Shown one piece after another: positions 25,806-35,479 of a stretch of DNA of 64,000 nucleotides. The DNA is from Kordiimonadaceae bacterium (GTDB lineage Bacteria > Pseudomonadota > Alphaproteobacteria > Sphingomonadales > Emcibacteraceae), in assembly GCA_024236295.1 (NCBI GenBank), contig JACKKT010000001.1, forward strand, positions 186,001 to 250,000, given 5' to 3'. Within the stretch, counting starts at the first letter, position 1. Each line of letters begins with the position of its first letter. The notes under the pieces are model-generated. The model was not told the origin of the DNA. It ran no database searches and saw only the letters and a program-made list of their open reading frames with translations. The translations under genes were made by a program, and so were the position numbers.

Positions 25806-26744
25806 ATGTATAATGAATTTTATGGGCTGACAGAAAAGCCATTTTCGATACTGCCGGACCCTGATTATATTTATTGGGGAAAGAATCATTCGCTGGCTTT
25901 CAGTATGCTGGAATATGGTATTATGAATCAGGCAGGGTTCACCGTCATAACAGGTGAAGTGGGCTGCGGCAAAACAACCCTTATTCGACATCTGCTCAAT
26001 AATATGAGTGAAAATCTTAACGTTGGCCTTATTTCAAATGTGCAGGATGACCGAGGGGACCTGTTACAATGGGTACTTCTAGCTTACGATCAGCCATTCG
26101 ATGAAGTCTCAAGTGTGAAATTGTTTGACCAGTTTCAAAAATACCTCATTGCTGAATATGGCCGGGGCAGGAAAACAATTCTTATCGTTGATGAAGCACA
26201 AAATCTGGGGCTTAAAACCCTGGAACAGTTAAGGATGCTATCCAATATAAATGCTGATAAAGACCAGCTTTTACAATTGATTCTGGTCGGTCAGCCGCAA
26301 TTGAAGGATTTACTGCAAAGACCCGAGCTCGTTCAGTTTTCGCAGAGAATTTCTTCTGATTTTTATCTGAAACCTTTTAATCTTGAAGAGGTGGAAGCAT
26401 ACATTGAACACCGTCTGAAAGTCGCAGGATGTAAAGAGAAAATTTTTGATGATGAAGCATGCACCTATATTTATATGGCCAGTAAAGGTGTCCCCCGTCT
26501 GATTAATATCATTTGCGACACTGCTCTTATTTATGGTTTTTCTGAAGAAAAAAAACTCATAACTCGTGATATCATTGAAAAAGTAATCGCCGATAAAGGG
26601 CGGCATGGAATTCTTCATTATTCTGAAGTTAATGAAAGCAAGACCAATAAATTATATGAAATTCCGGATTCACGTGATGGGCCAGCACTGATTATACATG
26701 ACCAGAATCTGGCCAAATATCTGCTTAAAAAAGCTAAGCAGTAA
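25806..26744 (+). CDS. ExeA-like AAA+ ATPase of exosortase/EPS loci
   Basis: This 312-residue ATPase begins with the family-typical MYNEFYGLTEKPFSILPDP and contains Walker A GEVGCGKTT (about residues 46-54), Walker B ILIVDEAQNL (about 125-134) and a sensor region ILVGQPQLKDLL. It is close to the secretion ATPases found in PEP-CTERM loci and to ExeA/GspA. The ExeA peptidoglycan-binding domain is absent. It follows the TPR gene by 28 bases and probably powers or arranges envelope assembly of the export system. Its last 11 bases overlap the end of the convergent ligase-acyltransferase gene. Confidence 0.9.
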   Translation: MYNEFYGLTEKPFSILPDPDYIYWGKNHSLAFSMLEYGIMNQAGFTVITGEVGCGKTTLIRHLLNNMSENLNVGLISNVQDDRGDLLQWVLLAYDQPFDEVSSVKLFDQFQKYLIAEYGRGRKTILIVDEAQNLGLKTLEQLRMLSNINADKDQLLQLILVGQPQLKDLLQRPELVQFSQRISSDFYLKPFNLEEVEAYIEHRLKVAGCKEKIFDDEACTYIYMASKGVPRLINIICDTALIYGFSEEKKLITRDIIEKVIADKGRHGILHYSEVNESKTNKLYEIPDSRDGPALIIHDQNLAKYLLKKAKQ

Positions 26745-29343
26745 TTTTGCGCTGCCCGTAATATATTTTATAAAGCTTCATAAATGCAGCTCCAATAACA
26801 GATATAAACACAGAAATTGAAATCAGCAGTGAAATACTAGCAGGCAGGCCAAATGTCACAATCAGATCCCTTGCCGGGCGGACAAGCCCATGCCCGATAT
26901 ATAAAGGTAGGGATAGCAGACCAAAAATTGCCAGCATCTGAAAAATTAATCTTGAAAATGTACCATCATGCGAAGCTTCATTATATTTCAAGGCAGCCGA
27001 CAATATGATGGTAATCACCCCAAAATAACAAATATTCATCCATATGGTCGCTACACCAGTTGTAAGCCATTCACCTGACTGGCCGGATTGGAATGACCAG
27101 AGAATACCGAAAAAGAGTGTGGCAACACCACTGGCAAAAAGGCCATTAGGGCTCTTTCCGGCGTTCACTAGTTTACGAATATAAATACCTAATGACAGAC
27201 CAAGAAAGACGGTAGCGGTCATCAGAAAATAATTATATTTTGCTTCAATCATCAGACCACCCAACATCATAAAACCTTTAAGACCTTCACTCGTCGGAAG
27301 TATGAATTTTGCAATGATTGATGCACCAAACATGATGGCTGAGGCTGCCAGCGTTACTTCCGCCATATTTTTGAAGCGGCTTAAAATAAAATACCAAATA
27401 GGGACAGTCAGAACAGCCAGAAAATAATATAACAGGACGCTGAAGAATAAAGCAGCCGGTAGTTCGACATCAGGAATTATACCGGTTAACGTCATATTAA
27501 AATATCTGACAACAGCAAAAAGCCCGATACCGATGGCCAACATAATCAGCGCCACTCTAAGGTTTTTTATGGCTTTTTTATAATTGACTGAAAACTGATG
27601 AAAAATGAAAAATCCGGTACCAAGACCAAAAATAAGAGCAAATCCGGGTGTGCCCATACGAAATAACGGGTTGGTTATTTCTATATAATCAATTGAAAGC
27701 CTTTCAAACAATGCTGGCGACCAATGGATAAAAATCAGAATCATCATCATGATGCCGCGTGTAACGTTGATGGCTTCACTGGTTCGCGCAACGATCTTGG
27801 TATTAATAATAGTTTCATTTGTGTTGGATTGTTGGGAATCGGTTACTTCCGCAATTGATTTACCGTTGATAATATCATTGATGATGGCTTTATCGATCCC
27901 ACTTTTTTCCATTCTAAGCATCAGATTAATGGTTGAAAGGGAATCACCACCAAAATCATAAAAACTGGAATGGATCGACACAGTATCAACGGCTAGTATT
28001 TCGCGCCAGATATCTATCAGCTCGCGTTGCTGGTCTGTCAGAATATTATTATTTTTTAGTGAAGTATCGTTTTCCTTTACAGTCGCTTCTTTACCTTCAG
28101 TCTTATTTGCAAATTTTTCAAGGTCTTTTCGCTTAATCTTACCGTTATCAGTACGAGGGATTTGATCAATTGCGACGATTTTAAGGGCATTACCAATTTG
28201 GATATTTTTGTTTTTCAATATCTCGTTGGTCGCTTTTTGGATGTCTTCTTTGCTGTGCTTGGTTGAAGGCTCATAGCAGACAATGATACCGTCTCCTCGG
28301 ATTTTATCGGCAATGCGCCCAACAGCAATTTTATTTTTTTCACCAAACTTTTTACCAAGTTCAACCTCAATATATTCGGCGGCAATTTTTAATCCCCCGC
28401 AATTAATCATATCATCATTTCGGCCTTCAAAATAAAGCAGTCCGTTTTTGATTTTGCCCAGATCATTCGTATGAAGCCAGCCATCCTTATCGGTGAGGGG
28501 AATGATTTTTCCATCTACAAGGGCTTGTGTGGCAACATGAGGGCCTTTGATTTTTATTGTATCGTTTTCAGTAATAGCAATTTCAATTTTATCCAGGGCG
28601 CGTCCAACTGAAGAAAGGGCTGATCCTGTTTCCGTGGAAATATTCAAAAAAGTCGTTCTTGATGCTTCAGTCAGGCCATAGTGTTGAATAATTTTGGCTT
28701 TTGAAAATAATTTTTTTAATTCTTCTTTTTCTTCAGCACTCATATATTGGCTGCCAATTTCGATCCAATTTAGCTTTTCGCCTATATTTGCAAAAAGTTC
28801 TTTATTTTCAAGTATTAAACGCCAAAGACTAGGTACAGTCGAAATTGAATTAATCTCATCCTTTTGTAACATTTTTGCTATTTCCAGCGGATTAAACCCT
28901 TTTTCAGGAATAAAAGAGGCGCCGTTGACAGCGGCAACTGCGCGTAGCCGTGCTTGCCCGAAGGAATGTTTAAGAGGTACGCCAATATACTCACGGACGC
29001 TGTCATCAAGCTGCATAATTTTATTAAGACGGGTTGTCACATTGGCAAGATTTCTGTGGCTGATAAGTATGCCTTTTGGTTCACCTTCGGTTCCGGAAGT
29101 AAAAGATATCTGTGCTATCTTATCAAAATATAGTGGGATTTGTCTTTTCTGATACCACCCATATTTTTCTTTCGGCGTAATTATCTCGGAGAATTCGACG
29201 CCAGCAATTGATACAGCGTCTTCTGGACTATCAAGGGATATAACCAATTTCTGTTGCCTGTATGCCTTGAAGAGCTCCTCAATATAACCGATTGAATTAG
29301 AAGCAATTATTCCAACAGCGCTTAAGGGCGTATTCAAAGTCAT
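26734..29343 (-). CDS. fusion: AMP-forming acyl ligase + carrier domain + membrane acyltransferase
   Basis: One 869-residue frame holds three parts. Residues 1-415 are an adenylation domain: ISFTSGTEGEPKGILISHRN (P-loop), HYGLTEASRT, the DGWLHTNDLG hinge motif, and the catalytic Lys in IPRTDNGKIKRKDL. Residues 430-510 are a peptidyl/acyl carrier domain with DFGGDSLSTI, Ser468 being the phosphopantetheine site. Residues 525-869 form about ten membrane segments starting INVTRGIMMMILIFIHW, like Acyl_transf_3/YeiB-type acyltransferases with the conserved Arg and His. The logical role is to activate a carboxylic acid, hold it as thioester and pass it across the membrane to a sugar, as DltA, DltC and DltB do separately. 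The adenylation domain is short at its N-terminus. It follows the hydrolase gene on the same strand by 35 bases. Confidence 0.85.
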   Translation of the reverse strand: MTLNTPLSAVGIIASNSIGYIEELFKAYRQQKLVISLDSPEDAVSIAGVEFSEIITPKEKYGWYQKRQIPLYFDKIAQISFTSGTEGEPKGILISHRNLANVTTRLNKIMQLDDSVREYIGVPLKHSFGQARLRAVAAVNGASFIPEKGFNPLEIAKMLQKDEINSISTVPSLWRLILENKELFANIGEKLNWIEIGSQYMSAEEKEELKKLFSKAKIIQHYGLTEASRTTFLNISTETGSALSSVGRALDKIEIAITENDTIKIKGPHVATQALVDGKIIPLTDKDGWLHTNDLGKIKNGLLYFEGRNDDMINCGGLKIAAEYIEVELGKKFGEKNKIAVGRIADKIRGDGIIVCYEPSTKHSKEDIQKATNEILKNKNIQIGNALKIVAIDQIPRTDNGKIKRKDLEKFANKTEGKEATVKENDTSLKNNNILTDQQRELIDIWREILAVDTVSIHSSFYDFGGDSLSTINLMLRMEKSGIDKAIINDIINGKSIAEVTDSQQSNTNETIINTKIVARTSEAINVTRGIMMMILIFIHWSPALFERLSIDYIEITNPLFRMGTPGFALIFGLGTGFFIFHQFSVNYKKAIKNLRVALIMLAIGIGLFAVVRYFNMTLTGIIPDVELPAALFFSVLLYYFLAVLTVPIWYFILSRFKNMAEVTLAASAIMFGASIIAKFILPTSEGLKGFMMLGGLMIEAKYNYFLMTATVFLGLSLGIYIRKLVNAGKSPNGLFASGVATLFFGILWSFQSGQSGEWLTTGVATIWMNICYFGVITIILSAALKYNEASHDGTFSRLIFQMLAIFGLLSLPLYIGHGLVRPARDLIVTFGLPASISLLISISVFISVIGAAFMKLYKIYYGQRKITA

Positions 29344-29378
29344 TATGACAACTTCTCCCGTTTTTTGGGTGATACTAG

Positions 29379-31955
29379 CTATTTTTTAAGCGCAAGCCAA
29401 TAGGAGTCTAACTTTTCATCAATAGAAATCTTATAAGATCCATTTTCATAACTTACAGGCATATCAAACTGCTTACCATACTTATTAATAAGGTAAAGTT
29501 TTAGACCAGCGGAGGCGGTGATCATTATTGTGCCTGAAGCAGGTTCAGATAAAAATGGCATCTTATTTCCAGGGGAAGGTTCCGTTCTTGTTGCCAGAGT
29601 AATCAAAATATTTTCAGAACTGGAGAGCGGCTTATTATCAAGGCTTTGAACAGCCACTGCAGCATTTTTATTATCAAATTGTACTTTGATATTTTCCAAT
29701 TCAATATTTTTGTCGCCGATCCAGCCTAGAGCCGCCTGCGATCGTGGTGTATTAATGGTATAAACACCCTGAACCCAGTCACGGGTCAGTTCCCCTGTGT
29801 CCGAACGGATAAAATTTTGTCCTTCGGGAATAAAATCCCGATTTTCATCAGTTACTTTTATAACATTACCATCAAGTGGGACTGTATTCAGCCAGGGGAG
29901 TTCGTCCGTTTTTGGTATATCTATAACCAGTTTACTCTGTTCCATCAGGGTTCTGATGGCAGCAGAACTGCTTGGACTGATACTTTTCCCGTAAAAAGTT
30001 TTTTTATCGAGCGAAAGGGCATATGTTTTCTTTGCGCCCGATACATGACCCTGACGGTAAATGAGAGCGGCAACAGGCATCATAACCATGGAGGCAGGAT
30101 CATTAAAGGTAGTATAGTTGCTGGGACGACCCTCATTATTAAGGGGTTGTTGGCTATAACCATATTGCATCAACGCATCCCAACCCTGCAATGCTGATAC
30201 TGCCGCCAGATAAACCGGGCTGGAAAAGCGGTCAAAAGTATCAGGAAAACGTTCTATATTCCATTCACTATTAGCAACCGGTTTACCATTTACCTGAGCC
30301 GCCCCGATCCAACTGATAAAATTATCTTTGACGCGAGGGTTTGCTTTAAAATAATCAATTCTGCCATAAGAATGGGTATCAATCAATGTGCTGTCGGTGA
30401 GGGCGGGCAGACTGTAGAGTGGCATGGCTCCCCACGAATTTGTAGTCGAAATCAGTGACTTAACCCCAATTGATTGAAGATGTTTTATCTGGGTAACATT
30501 AAATTGGTGTTCCAGATCATTAAGGAATATTTTTGGTGACCCGGTTTCCCATGAACGCCACACTTTATTGCGCGGTAGATTATTTTTATCAGCAAAACTA
30601 TTGGCTAGTTCAGTATATTTTTTATTTGCTGTCGGTACATTTTTATCTGGCAGTAAGGCATTGCCAAAATGATGGGTCAGATCATTTTCATTAGTAATCA
30701 GCATATTGATGATGGCCGGGTCATCCTTATAGGCTAGCCCTGTATATTCATTAACATGATTAAGATATTGATCGTTGAATTCTTCCATGCGTTTTTCAAT
30801 ATCTTCATCGACATAATTATATCCTCTTGGGGAGAGCCGGTCTTTTCCTTTTGCAAATTCATCAAAATTTTCAATGCCGTCATTTTTGCTGAATTCCCGT
30901 CCGACATTAAGATCGAGCCAGACGTATATTCCTTCGTCCTTAAGGGCTTTAATCCATAAGTCCAACATTTTGAATGAGGTTGCGTTAAGGGTCAGGGTAT
31001 CCGGTGCTTTATTGCCGAAGATATTGGGATTGACCCAGTTTGAATCATGATGATGAAAGCGCACCAGATTAAAGCCAAGTTTGGAAAGCCGTTTGGCATG
31101 TTCTTTAATCTGGCTTGGGCTCGTTGAAAAGAGGGCGTAAGCCTGAATATTGGTCCCCCAAAAGCGAGCCAGCTTACCATCCTCGAATACCAGGTTTTCA
31201 CCTTCCGCTTTTAAAAAGCCATGTTTTCCCGCGGGGATTTCGTCCTTGTTAAGATAGCTCAAATCTACTGGGGAATAGGTCGGTTGCAGCATATCCTTAT
31301 GCCAGCGCGGATCAGGTTCGCCGCCAAGCTGCTCTGCAATTGTCCCGGTCACATGTGCATCAAGTGGTAATGAAACACTCATACTATTGTTCATAACACC
31401 GGCATCAACTTGCTTATCGTAAAAGAAGGCACGGATCTGGCCTTTATTGCCCCGCTCAAAATAAATATTTTTCACGGGTTCAGAAAAGCGGACAATGACC
31501 CTCTGGCAGCCCGCATCGCCATACATGCTCCAACCCATATTGTCCGGAAGCAGTTCAATATCAACATTATCCTTCGGATCCGGATTTAGTCGAAAAACGA
31601 TGCCGCCACCAACGACATTTTCAATGTCCTTTGCCGCATTAAAGGAATAGTTCCAGTTTAACTGGTTTGGCTCACTGGCCTTGGCAGTGCCAGAAAAAGA
31701 CAGCCTGAGAAGATCCACAGACGAATTGAAACTGTAATTTTTGGGGGATACCGTCTCGGTTTCGGTTTTTGCGCCTGCCCAGCGCCAGTTTTCCCCCCAA
31801 AAACCATAGTAGGTGGTCACAAGTGCTTTTGAATTTGAGCTGACGCTAAAAAGTCCGCTTTTCTCATCAAACGACATTTCGCATTGCTGCGCAGAAGCAT
31901 ATTGTGCAATGAGGGAAAGCAGAAATGTAATTATAAATTTTTTTGGCTGGGCCAT
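29379..31955 (-). CDS. secreted glycoside hydrolase-like protein, clan GH-A
   Basis: The 858-residue protein has a Sec signal peptide (MAQPKKFIITFLLSLIAQYASA). After an N-terminal beta-rich region of about 230 residues a TIM-barrel hydrolase domain begins with FWGTNIQAYALF and LGFNLVRFHHHDSNW. Candidate catalytic residues of clan GH-A are Glu423 (acid/base, in MLITNENDL, the strand-4 NE pair) and Glu564 (nucleophile, in VANSEWNIERF). A C-terminal beta domain follows. It could trim or degrade the EPS in the periplasm, as hydrolases encoded in many EPS loci do; the exact family is not recognised. ATG 31955 was chosen over 31988 because GGAGTAG lies upstream and the signal peptide then has a normal N-terminus. 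Confidence 0.8.
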   Translation of the reverse strand: MAQPKKFIITFLLSLIAQYASAQQCEMSFDEKSGLFSVSSNSKALVTTYYGFWGENWRWAGAKTETETVSPKNYSFNSSVDLLRLSFSGTAKASEPNQLNWNYSFNAAKDIENVVGGGIVFRLNPDPKDNVDIELLPDNMGWSMYGDAGCQRVIVRFSEPVKNIYFERGNKGQIRAFFYDKQVDAGVMNNSMSVSLPLDAHVTGTIAEQLGGEPDPRWHKDMLQPTYSPVDLSYLNKDEIPAGKHGFLKAEGENLVFEDGKLARFWGTNIQAYALFSTSPSQIKEHAKRLSKLGFNLVRFHHHDSNWVNPNIFGNKAPDTLTLNATSFKMLDLWIKALKDEGIYVWLDLNVGREFSKNDGIENFDEFAKGKDRLSPRGYNYVDEDIEKRMEEFNDQYLNHVNEYTGLAYKDDPAIINMLITNENDLTHHFGNALLPDKNVPTANKKYTELANSFADKNNLPRNKVWRSWETGSPKIFLNDLEHQFNVTQIKHLQSIGVKSLISTTNSWGAMPLYSLPALTDSTLIDTHSYGRIDYFKANPRVKDNFISWIGAAQVNGKPVANSEWNIERFPDTFDRFSSPVYLAAVSALQGWDALMQYGYSQQPLNNEGRPSNYTTFNDPASMVMMPVAALIYRQGHVSGAKKTYALSLDKKTFYGKSISPSSSAAIRTLMEQSKLVIDIPKTDELPWLNTVPLDGNVIKVTDENRDFIPEGQNFIRSDTGELTRDWVQGVYTINTPRSQAALGWIGDKNIELENIKVQFDNKNAAVAVQSLDNKPLSSSENILITLATRTEPSPGNKMPFLSEPASGTIMITASAGLKLYLINKYGKQFDMPVSYENGSYKISIDEKLDSYWLALKK

Positions 31956-32085
31956 AAGCTTAACACTACTCCAAAAATAAATCGTCATTTTTAAAATAAA
32001 ACAATGAGCGTTTATTTAATGTAAATATTATGGTTATATATTGCGCTGTGTAAATAAAACTTTTGCGTTAAAAATGAGGTTTTTT

Positions 32086-33156
32086 GTGAAAATAATTGTA
32101 ACAGGCGGGGCAGGGTTTATCGGAAGCGCTCTGATCAGGTATTTAATTGAACATACCGGGCACAGTGTCATTAATCTGGATAAGCTGACTTATGCAGGAA
32201 ATCTTGAATCTGTTTCATCCGTTTCAGATAATGAACGCTATCATTTTTTAAAAGCGGACATTGGCGATACAGCCGCCATGAAAAGGCTTTTTCACGAATT
32301 TGAACCTGATATATTAATTCATCTTGCGGCAGAATCCCATGTTGACCGTTCAATCGACGGACCCGGTGAATTTATAAAAACCAATATTGTCGGGACATTT
32401 GTCCTGCTTGATGTGGCGCGGGATTACTGGACTTCGCTGCCAGTAGATAAAAAAGAAAATTTCCGCTTTCATTATGTCTCAACTGACGAAGTATACGGGG
32501 ATCTTGGCCATACAGGCGAGCTTTTTACCGAAAAAACCTCGTATGATCCAAGTTCGCCATATTCAGCGTCAAAGGCAAGCTCTGATCATCTGGTTCGGGC
32601 ATGGCACCGTACATATGGACTGCCGACCCTTATTACTAACTGTTCTAATAATTATGGCCCTTATCATTTTCCGGAAAAACTTATTCCGCATATGATTTTA
32701 AACGCGCTTGGCGGAAAACCGCTCCCCGTATATGGCGATGGTAGTCAGGTTCGTGACTGGCTTTATGTCGAAGACCATGTCAAAGCCCTTTATCTGGTGG
32801 CGACAAAAGGAAAAGTGGGGGAGACATACAATATCGGCGGGCATAACGAAAAAACCAACCTAGGCGTTGTCGAAATAATTTGTGCGCTTCTGGAACAGCT
32901 GGAACCCGAAAAACCATCCGGAATAACAAATTATAAAGACCTAATAACGTATGTAAAAGACAGACCAGGTCATGACCTTCGCTATGCCATTGATGCAACA
33001 AAAATTAAGGATGAGCTCGGGTGGGTGCCGGAAGAAACATTTGAAAGCGGGATGATGAAAACAGTAAAATGGTATCTGGATAATCGTTCATGGTGGCAAC
33101 GTGTGCTGAGTGGGGATTATAAACTGGCAAGACTTGGAAGTGACGGACAGGAATAA
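32086..33156 (+). CDS. rfbB: dTDP-glucose 4,6-dehydratase
   Basis: This short-chain dehydrogenase-type enzyme converts dTDP-glucose to dTDP-4-keto-6-deoxyglucose with bound NAD+. Seen are the NAD-binding [23 protein letters not shown], the catalytic YSASK (in [13 protein letters not shown]) and [15 protein letters not shown] STDEVYGD. I chose the GTG at 32086 because it has GAGG six bases upstream and gives the family-standard beginning (M)[12 protein letters not shown], 356 residues. An ATG at 32074 would add four residues. It is the first gene of rfbBACD and is divergent from the hydrolase gene. Confidence 0.95.
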   Translation: MKIIVTGGAGFIGSALIRYLIEHTGHSVINLDKLTYAGNLESVSSVSDNERYHFLKADIGDTAAMKRLFHEFEPDILIHLAAESHVDRSIDGPGEFIKTNIVGTFVLLDVARDYWTSLPVDKKENFRFHYVSTDEVYGDLGHTGELFTEKTSYDPSSPYSASKASSDHLVRAWHRTYGLPTLITNCSNNYGPYHFPEKLIPHMILNALGGKPLPVYGDGSQVRDWLYVEDHVKALYLVATKGKVGETYNIGGHNEKTNLGVVEIICALLEQLEPEKPSGITNYKDLITYVKDRPGHDLRYAIDATKIKDELGWVPEETFESGMMKTVKWYLDNRSWWQRVLSGDYKLARLGSDGQE

Positions 33157-33161
33157 AAATA

Positions 33162-34046
33162 ATGACAAAAAAATATAAAGGAATAGTTCTGGCCGGCGGT
33201 GCAGGATCAAGGCTTCATCCGATTACACAGGGCGTATCAAAGCAGCTTCTGCCAATTTATGATAAACCGATGATTTATTATCCAATTTCGGTTCTGATGC
33301 TTTCCGGGATTAGTGAAATCCTGATTATTTCGACGCCGGAGGATCTTCCGTATTTTAAAAGACTGCTTGGTAACGGCAACCAGTTTGGTGTCAAATTCAG
33401 ATATGCAGAGCAACCATCCCCTGACGGACTGGCACAGGCCTTTATCATTGGGGATGATTTTATCGGTTCTGATAATGTGTCCCTGGTATTGGGTGATAAT
33501 ATTTTTTACGGGCAACATTTCACCAACAAGCTTGATGATGCTGTATTGCGTGAAACCGGGGCTACCGTCTTCGGCTATCATGTGGCGGATCCTGAGCGGT
33601 TCGGAGTTGTGGAGTTTGATGGAAATGGCCGCGCCGTTTCAATTGAAGAAAAACCCAAAAATCCTAAATCAAATTATGCGGTCACGGGTCTTTATTATTA
33701 TGACAATGATGTGATCGATATTGCAAAAAGCATTAAACCGTCCGCACGTGGTGAGCTGGAAATTACGGATGTAAACCGGGCCTATCTTGACCGCGGTGAT
33801 TTGAATGTCAGCCTGCTTGGGCGCGGATTTGCATGGCTTGATACCGGTACCCATGACAGCCTGATGGATGCCGGGCATTTTGTTCAAACCATTGAAAAAC
33901 GGCAGGGGTTTAAAATCGCCTGTCTTGAGGAAATTGCCTATTCAAAAGGCTGGATTTCCAATGGTGAGCTTAGTGAAAGAGCTTCTTTTTACGGAAAAAC
34001 TGACTATGGCCGATATCTGGGCCGTTTGGCAGACGGATTTAAATAG
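33162..34046 (+). CDS. rfbA: glucose-1-phosphate thymidylyltransferase
   Basis: The 294-residue enzyme makes dTDP-glucose from dTTP and glucose-1-phosphate, the first step to dTDP-L-rhamnose. It has the nucleotidyltransferase signature [16 protein letters not shown] (residues 6-21), [16 protein letters not shown], the substrate loop [10 protein letters not shown] and [19 protein letters not shown]. It starts five bases after rfbB, and rfbC begins one base after its stop codon. Confidence 0.96.
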   Translation: MTKKYKGIVLAGGAGSRLHPITQGVSKQLLPIYDKPMIYYPISVLMLSGISEILIISTPEDLPYFKRLLGNGNQFGVKFRYAEQPSPDGLAQAFIIGDDFIGSDNVSLVLGDNIFYGQHFTNKLDDAVLRETGATVFGYHVADPERFGVVEFDGNGRAVSIEEKPKNPKSNYAVTGLYYYDNDVIDIAKSIKPSARGELEITDVNRAYLDRGDLNVSLLGRGFAWLDTGTHDSLMDAGHFVQTIEKRQGFKIACLEEIAYSKGWISNGELSERASFYGKTDYGRYLGRLADGFK

Positions 34047-34047
34047 C

Positions 34048-34581
34048 ATGCGGGTTATCAAAACAAATATTGACGGAGTGGTCATTATTGAGCCGAGGGT
34101 GTTTGGTGATGAGCGCGGTTATTTTCTGGAAACATTCAGCAAGGAGCGCTACCGGAAAGAAGCGGGTATCATGCTTGACTTTGTGCAGGATAACCAATCC
34201 TGGTCACGAAGAAGTGTGCTGCGAGGTCTTCATTTTCAAAAAGAAAAACCACAGGGCAAGCTGGTACAGGTCACAAGCGGGGAAGTTTATGATGTGGCGG
34301 TTGATATCCGAAAAGGATCAGACAGTTACGGTCAGTGGGTCGGTGTTCATCTATCGGACGAAAATAAACGCCAGCTTTGGGTGCCACCGGGATTTGCCCA
34401 CGGCTTCGTCACCTTGTCGGAAAGTGCCAGATTTGAATATAAATGCACCGATTATTATAATCCGGGCGATGAATATTGCCTGCGTTGGGACGATCCGACA
34501 ATCAATATCAAATGGCCGATAAATTCACCTCTTTTATCAGATAAAGACAGGCACGGTCTGTTACTGGAAGAATTGCCATAA
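34048..34581 (+). CDS. rfbC: dTDP-4-dehydrorhamnose 3,5-epimerase
   Basis: The 177-residue cupin-fold epimerase acts on the 4-keto intermediate made by RfbB. Diagnostic segments are FGDERGYFLETF, QDNQSWSRRSVLRGLHFQ with the catalytic His, VYDVAVDIRKGS, and WVPPGFAHGFVTLSE. The frame remains open far upstream inside rfbA, but the family N-terminus (MRVIKTNIDGVVIIEP) begins at 34048. It overlaps rfbD by one base (TAATG), showing tight coupling. Confidence 0.95.
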   Translation: MRVIKTNIDGVVIIEPRVFGDERGYFLETFSKERYRKEAGIMLDFVQDNQSWSRRSVLRGLHFQKEKPQGKLVQVTSGEVYDVAVDIRKGSDSYGQWVGVHLSDENKRQLWVPPGFAHGFVTLSESARFEYKCTDYYNPGDEYCLRWDDPTINIKWPINSPLLSDKDRHGLLLEELP

Positions 34582-35447
34582 TGAAAATTTTGCTGACAGG
34601 GGCAGATGGGCAGCTTGGCCATTCGATTAGAAAAAAACCTCCATCAGAAGGTCAGCTGATAACGCTTAATTCAAAAGAATTCGATATTACTGACCCGGTA
34701 AAAACAGATGAAATTTTTGGAATTTATAAGCCCGCTGTGGTGATTAATGCCGCTGCTTATACCGCTGTTGATAAGGCGGAGGAAGAAGAGCAGCAAGCGC
34801 GCGCTGTCAATGCATTGGCAGTAAAACGGCTTTCCGAAAAATGTCGGCAGACCGATGCTTTTTTTATCCATATCTCTACAGATTATGTTTTTGATGGAAA
34901 GTCTGACACACCATACAAGGAAACAGATAAAATAAACCCCATCAATATTTACGGAAAAACCAAGGCAGAGGGAGAAAAAGCCATATTGCGCAGTAAGTCT
35001 CATTTTGCCATTCTGCGGACCTCCTGGGTTTTTAGTGAATATGGCCATAATTTCTTTAAAACCATGATGAAAATAGGGGCCGACAAAAAGAACTTAAAGG
35101 TGGTTTACGATCAGATTGGTGCTCCCACTTATGGCGGGGATATTGCAGGGGCGATATCTGCACTTATCAAACATAGAGATAAAATTGACGGTGATATTTT
35201 TCACTATTGCGGGGAAGAAATCACAAACTGGGCAGATTTCGCAAGATATATCTTTAATGAGGCTTTTGAGCAGGGCAAACTACCGCACAGTGTTGAAGTC
35301 GAGGATATTTTATCCAAAGACTATAAAGTTGCAGCAACGCGACCCAAAAATTCAGTGCTGGATTGTAAAAAAATTAACACTCTCTGTGATATTAAATTAA
35401 GCGACTGGCGTGTTGCCGTCAGGAAAATTCTGTCTGAGAATTATTAA
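34581..35447 (+). CDS. rfbD: dTDP-4-dehydrorhamnose reductase
   Basis: This 288-residue short-chain reductase completes dTDP-L-rhamnose with NAD(P)H. It shows the N-terminal LLTGADGQLGHSI nucleotide site, VINAAAYTAVDKAEEE, HISTDYVFDG and the YGKTKAEGE catalytic Y-x3-K (residues in INIYGKTKAEGEKA). With rfbB, rfbA and rfbC it completes the pathway, so rhamnose is a likely component of the EPS. Confidence 0.96.
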   Translation: MKILLTGADGQLGHSIRKKPPSEGQLITLNSKEFDITDPVKTDEIFGIYKPAVVINAAAYTAVDKAEEEEQQARAVNALAVKRLSEKCRQTDAFFIHISTDYVFDGKSDTPYKETDKINPINIYGKTKAEGEKAILRSKSHFAILRTSWVFSEYGHNFFKTMMKIGADKKNLKVVYDQIGAPTYGGDIAGAISALIKHRDKIDGDIFHYCGEEITNWADFARYIFNEAFEQGKLPHSVEVEDILSKDYKVAATRPKNSVLDCKKINTLCDIKLSDWRVAVRKILSENY

Positions 35448-35479
35448 AATAAAGAAGTACGGAAAGTAACAATACTATT

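Noticed and set aside
32041..32085. TTG or ATG start for rfbB before 32086
   Set aside because: The GTG at 32086 has GAGG at ideal spacing and yields the normal RfbB start; the ATG at 32074 is possible but less likely.
33868..34047. Upstream extension of rfbC inside rfbA
   Set aside because: The family N-terminus begins at 34048; the extension is the shadow of rfbA in another frame.
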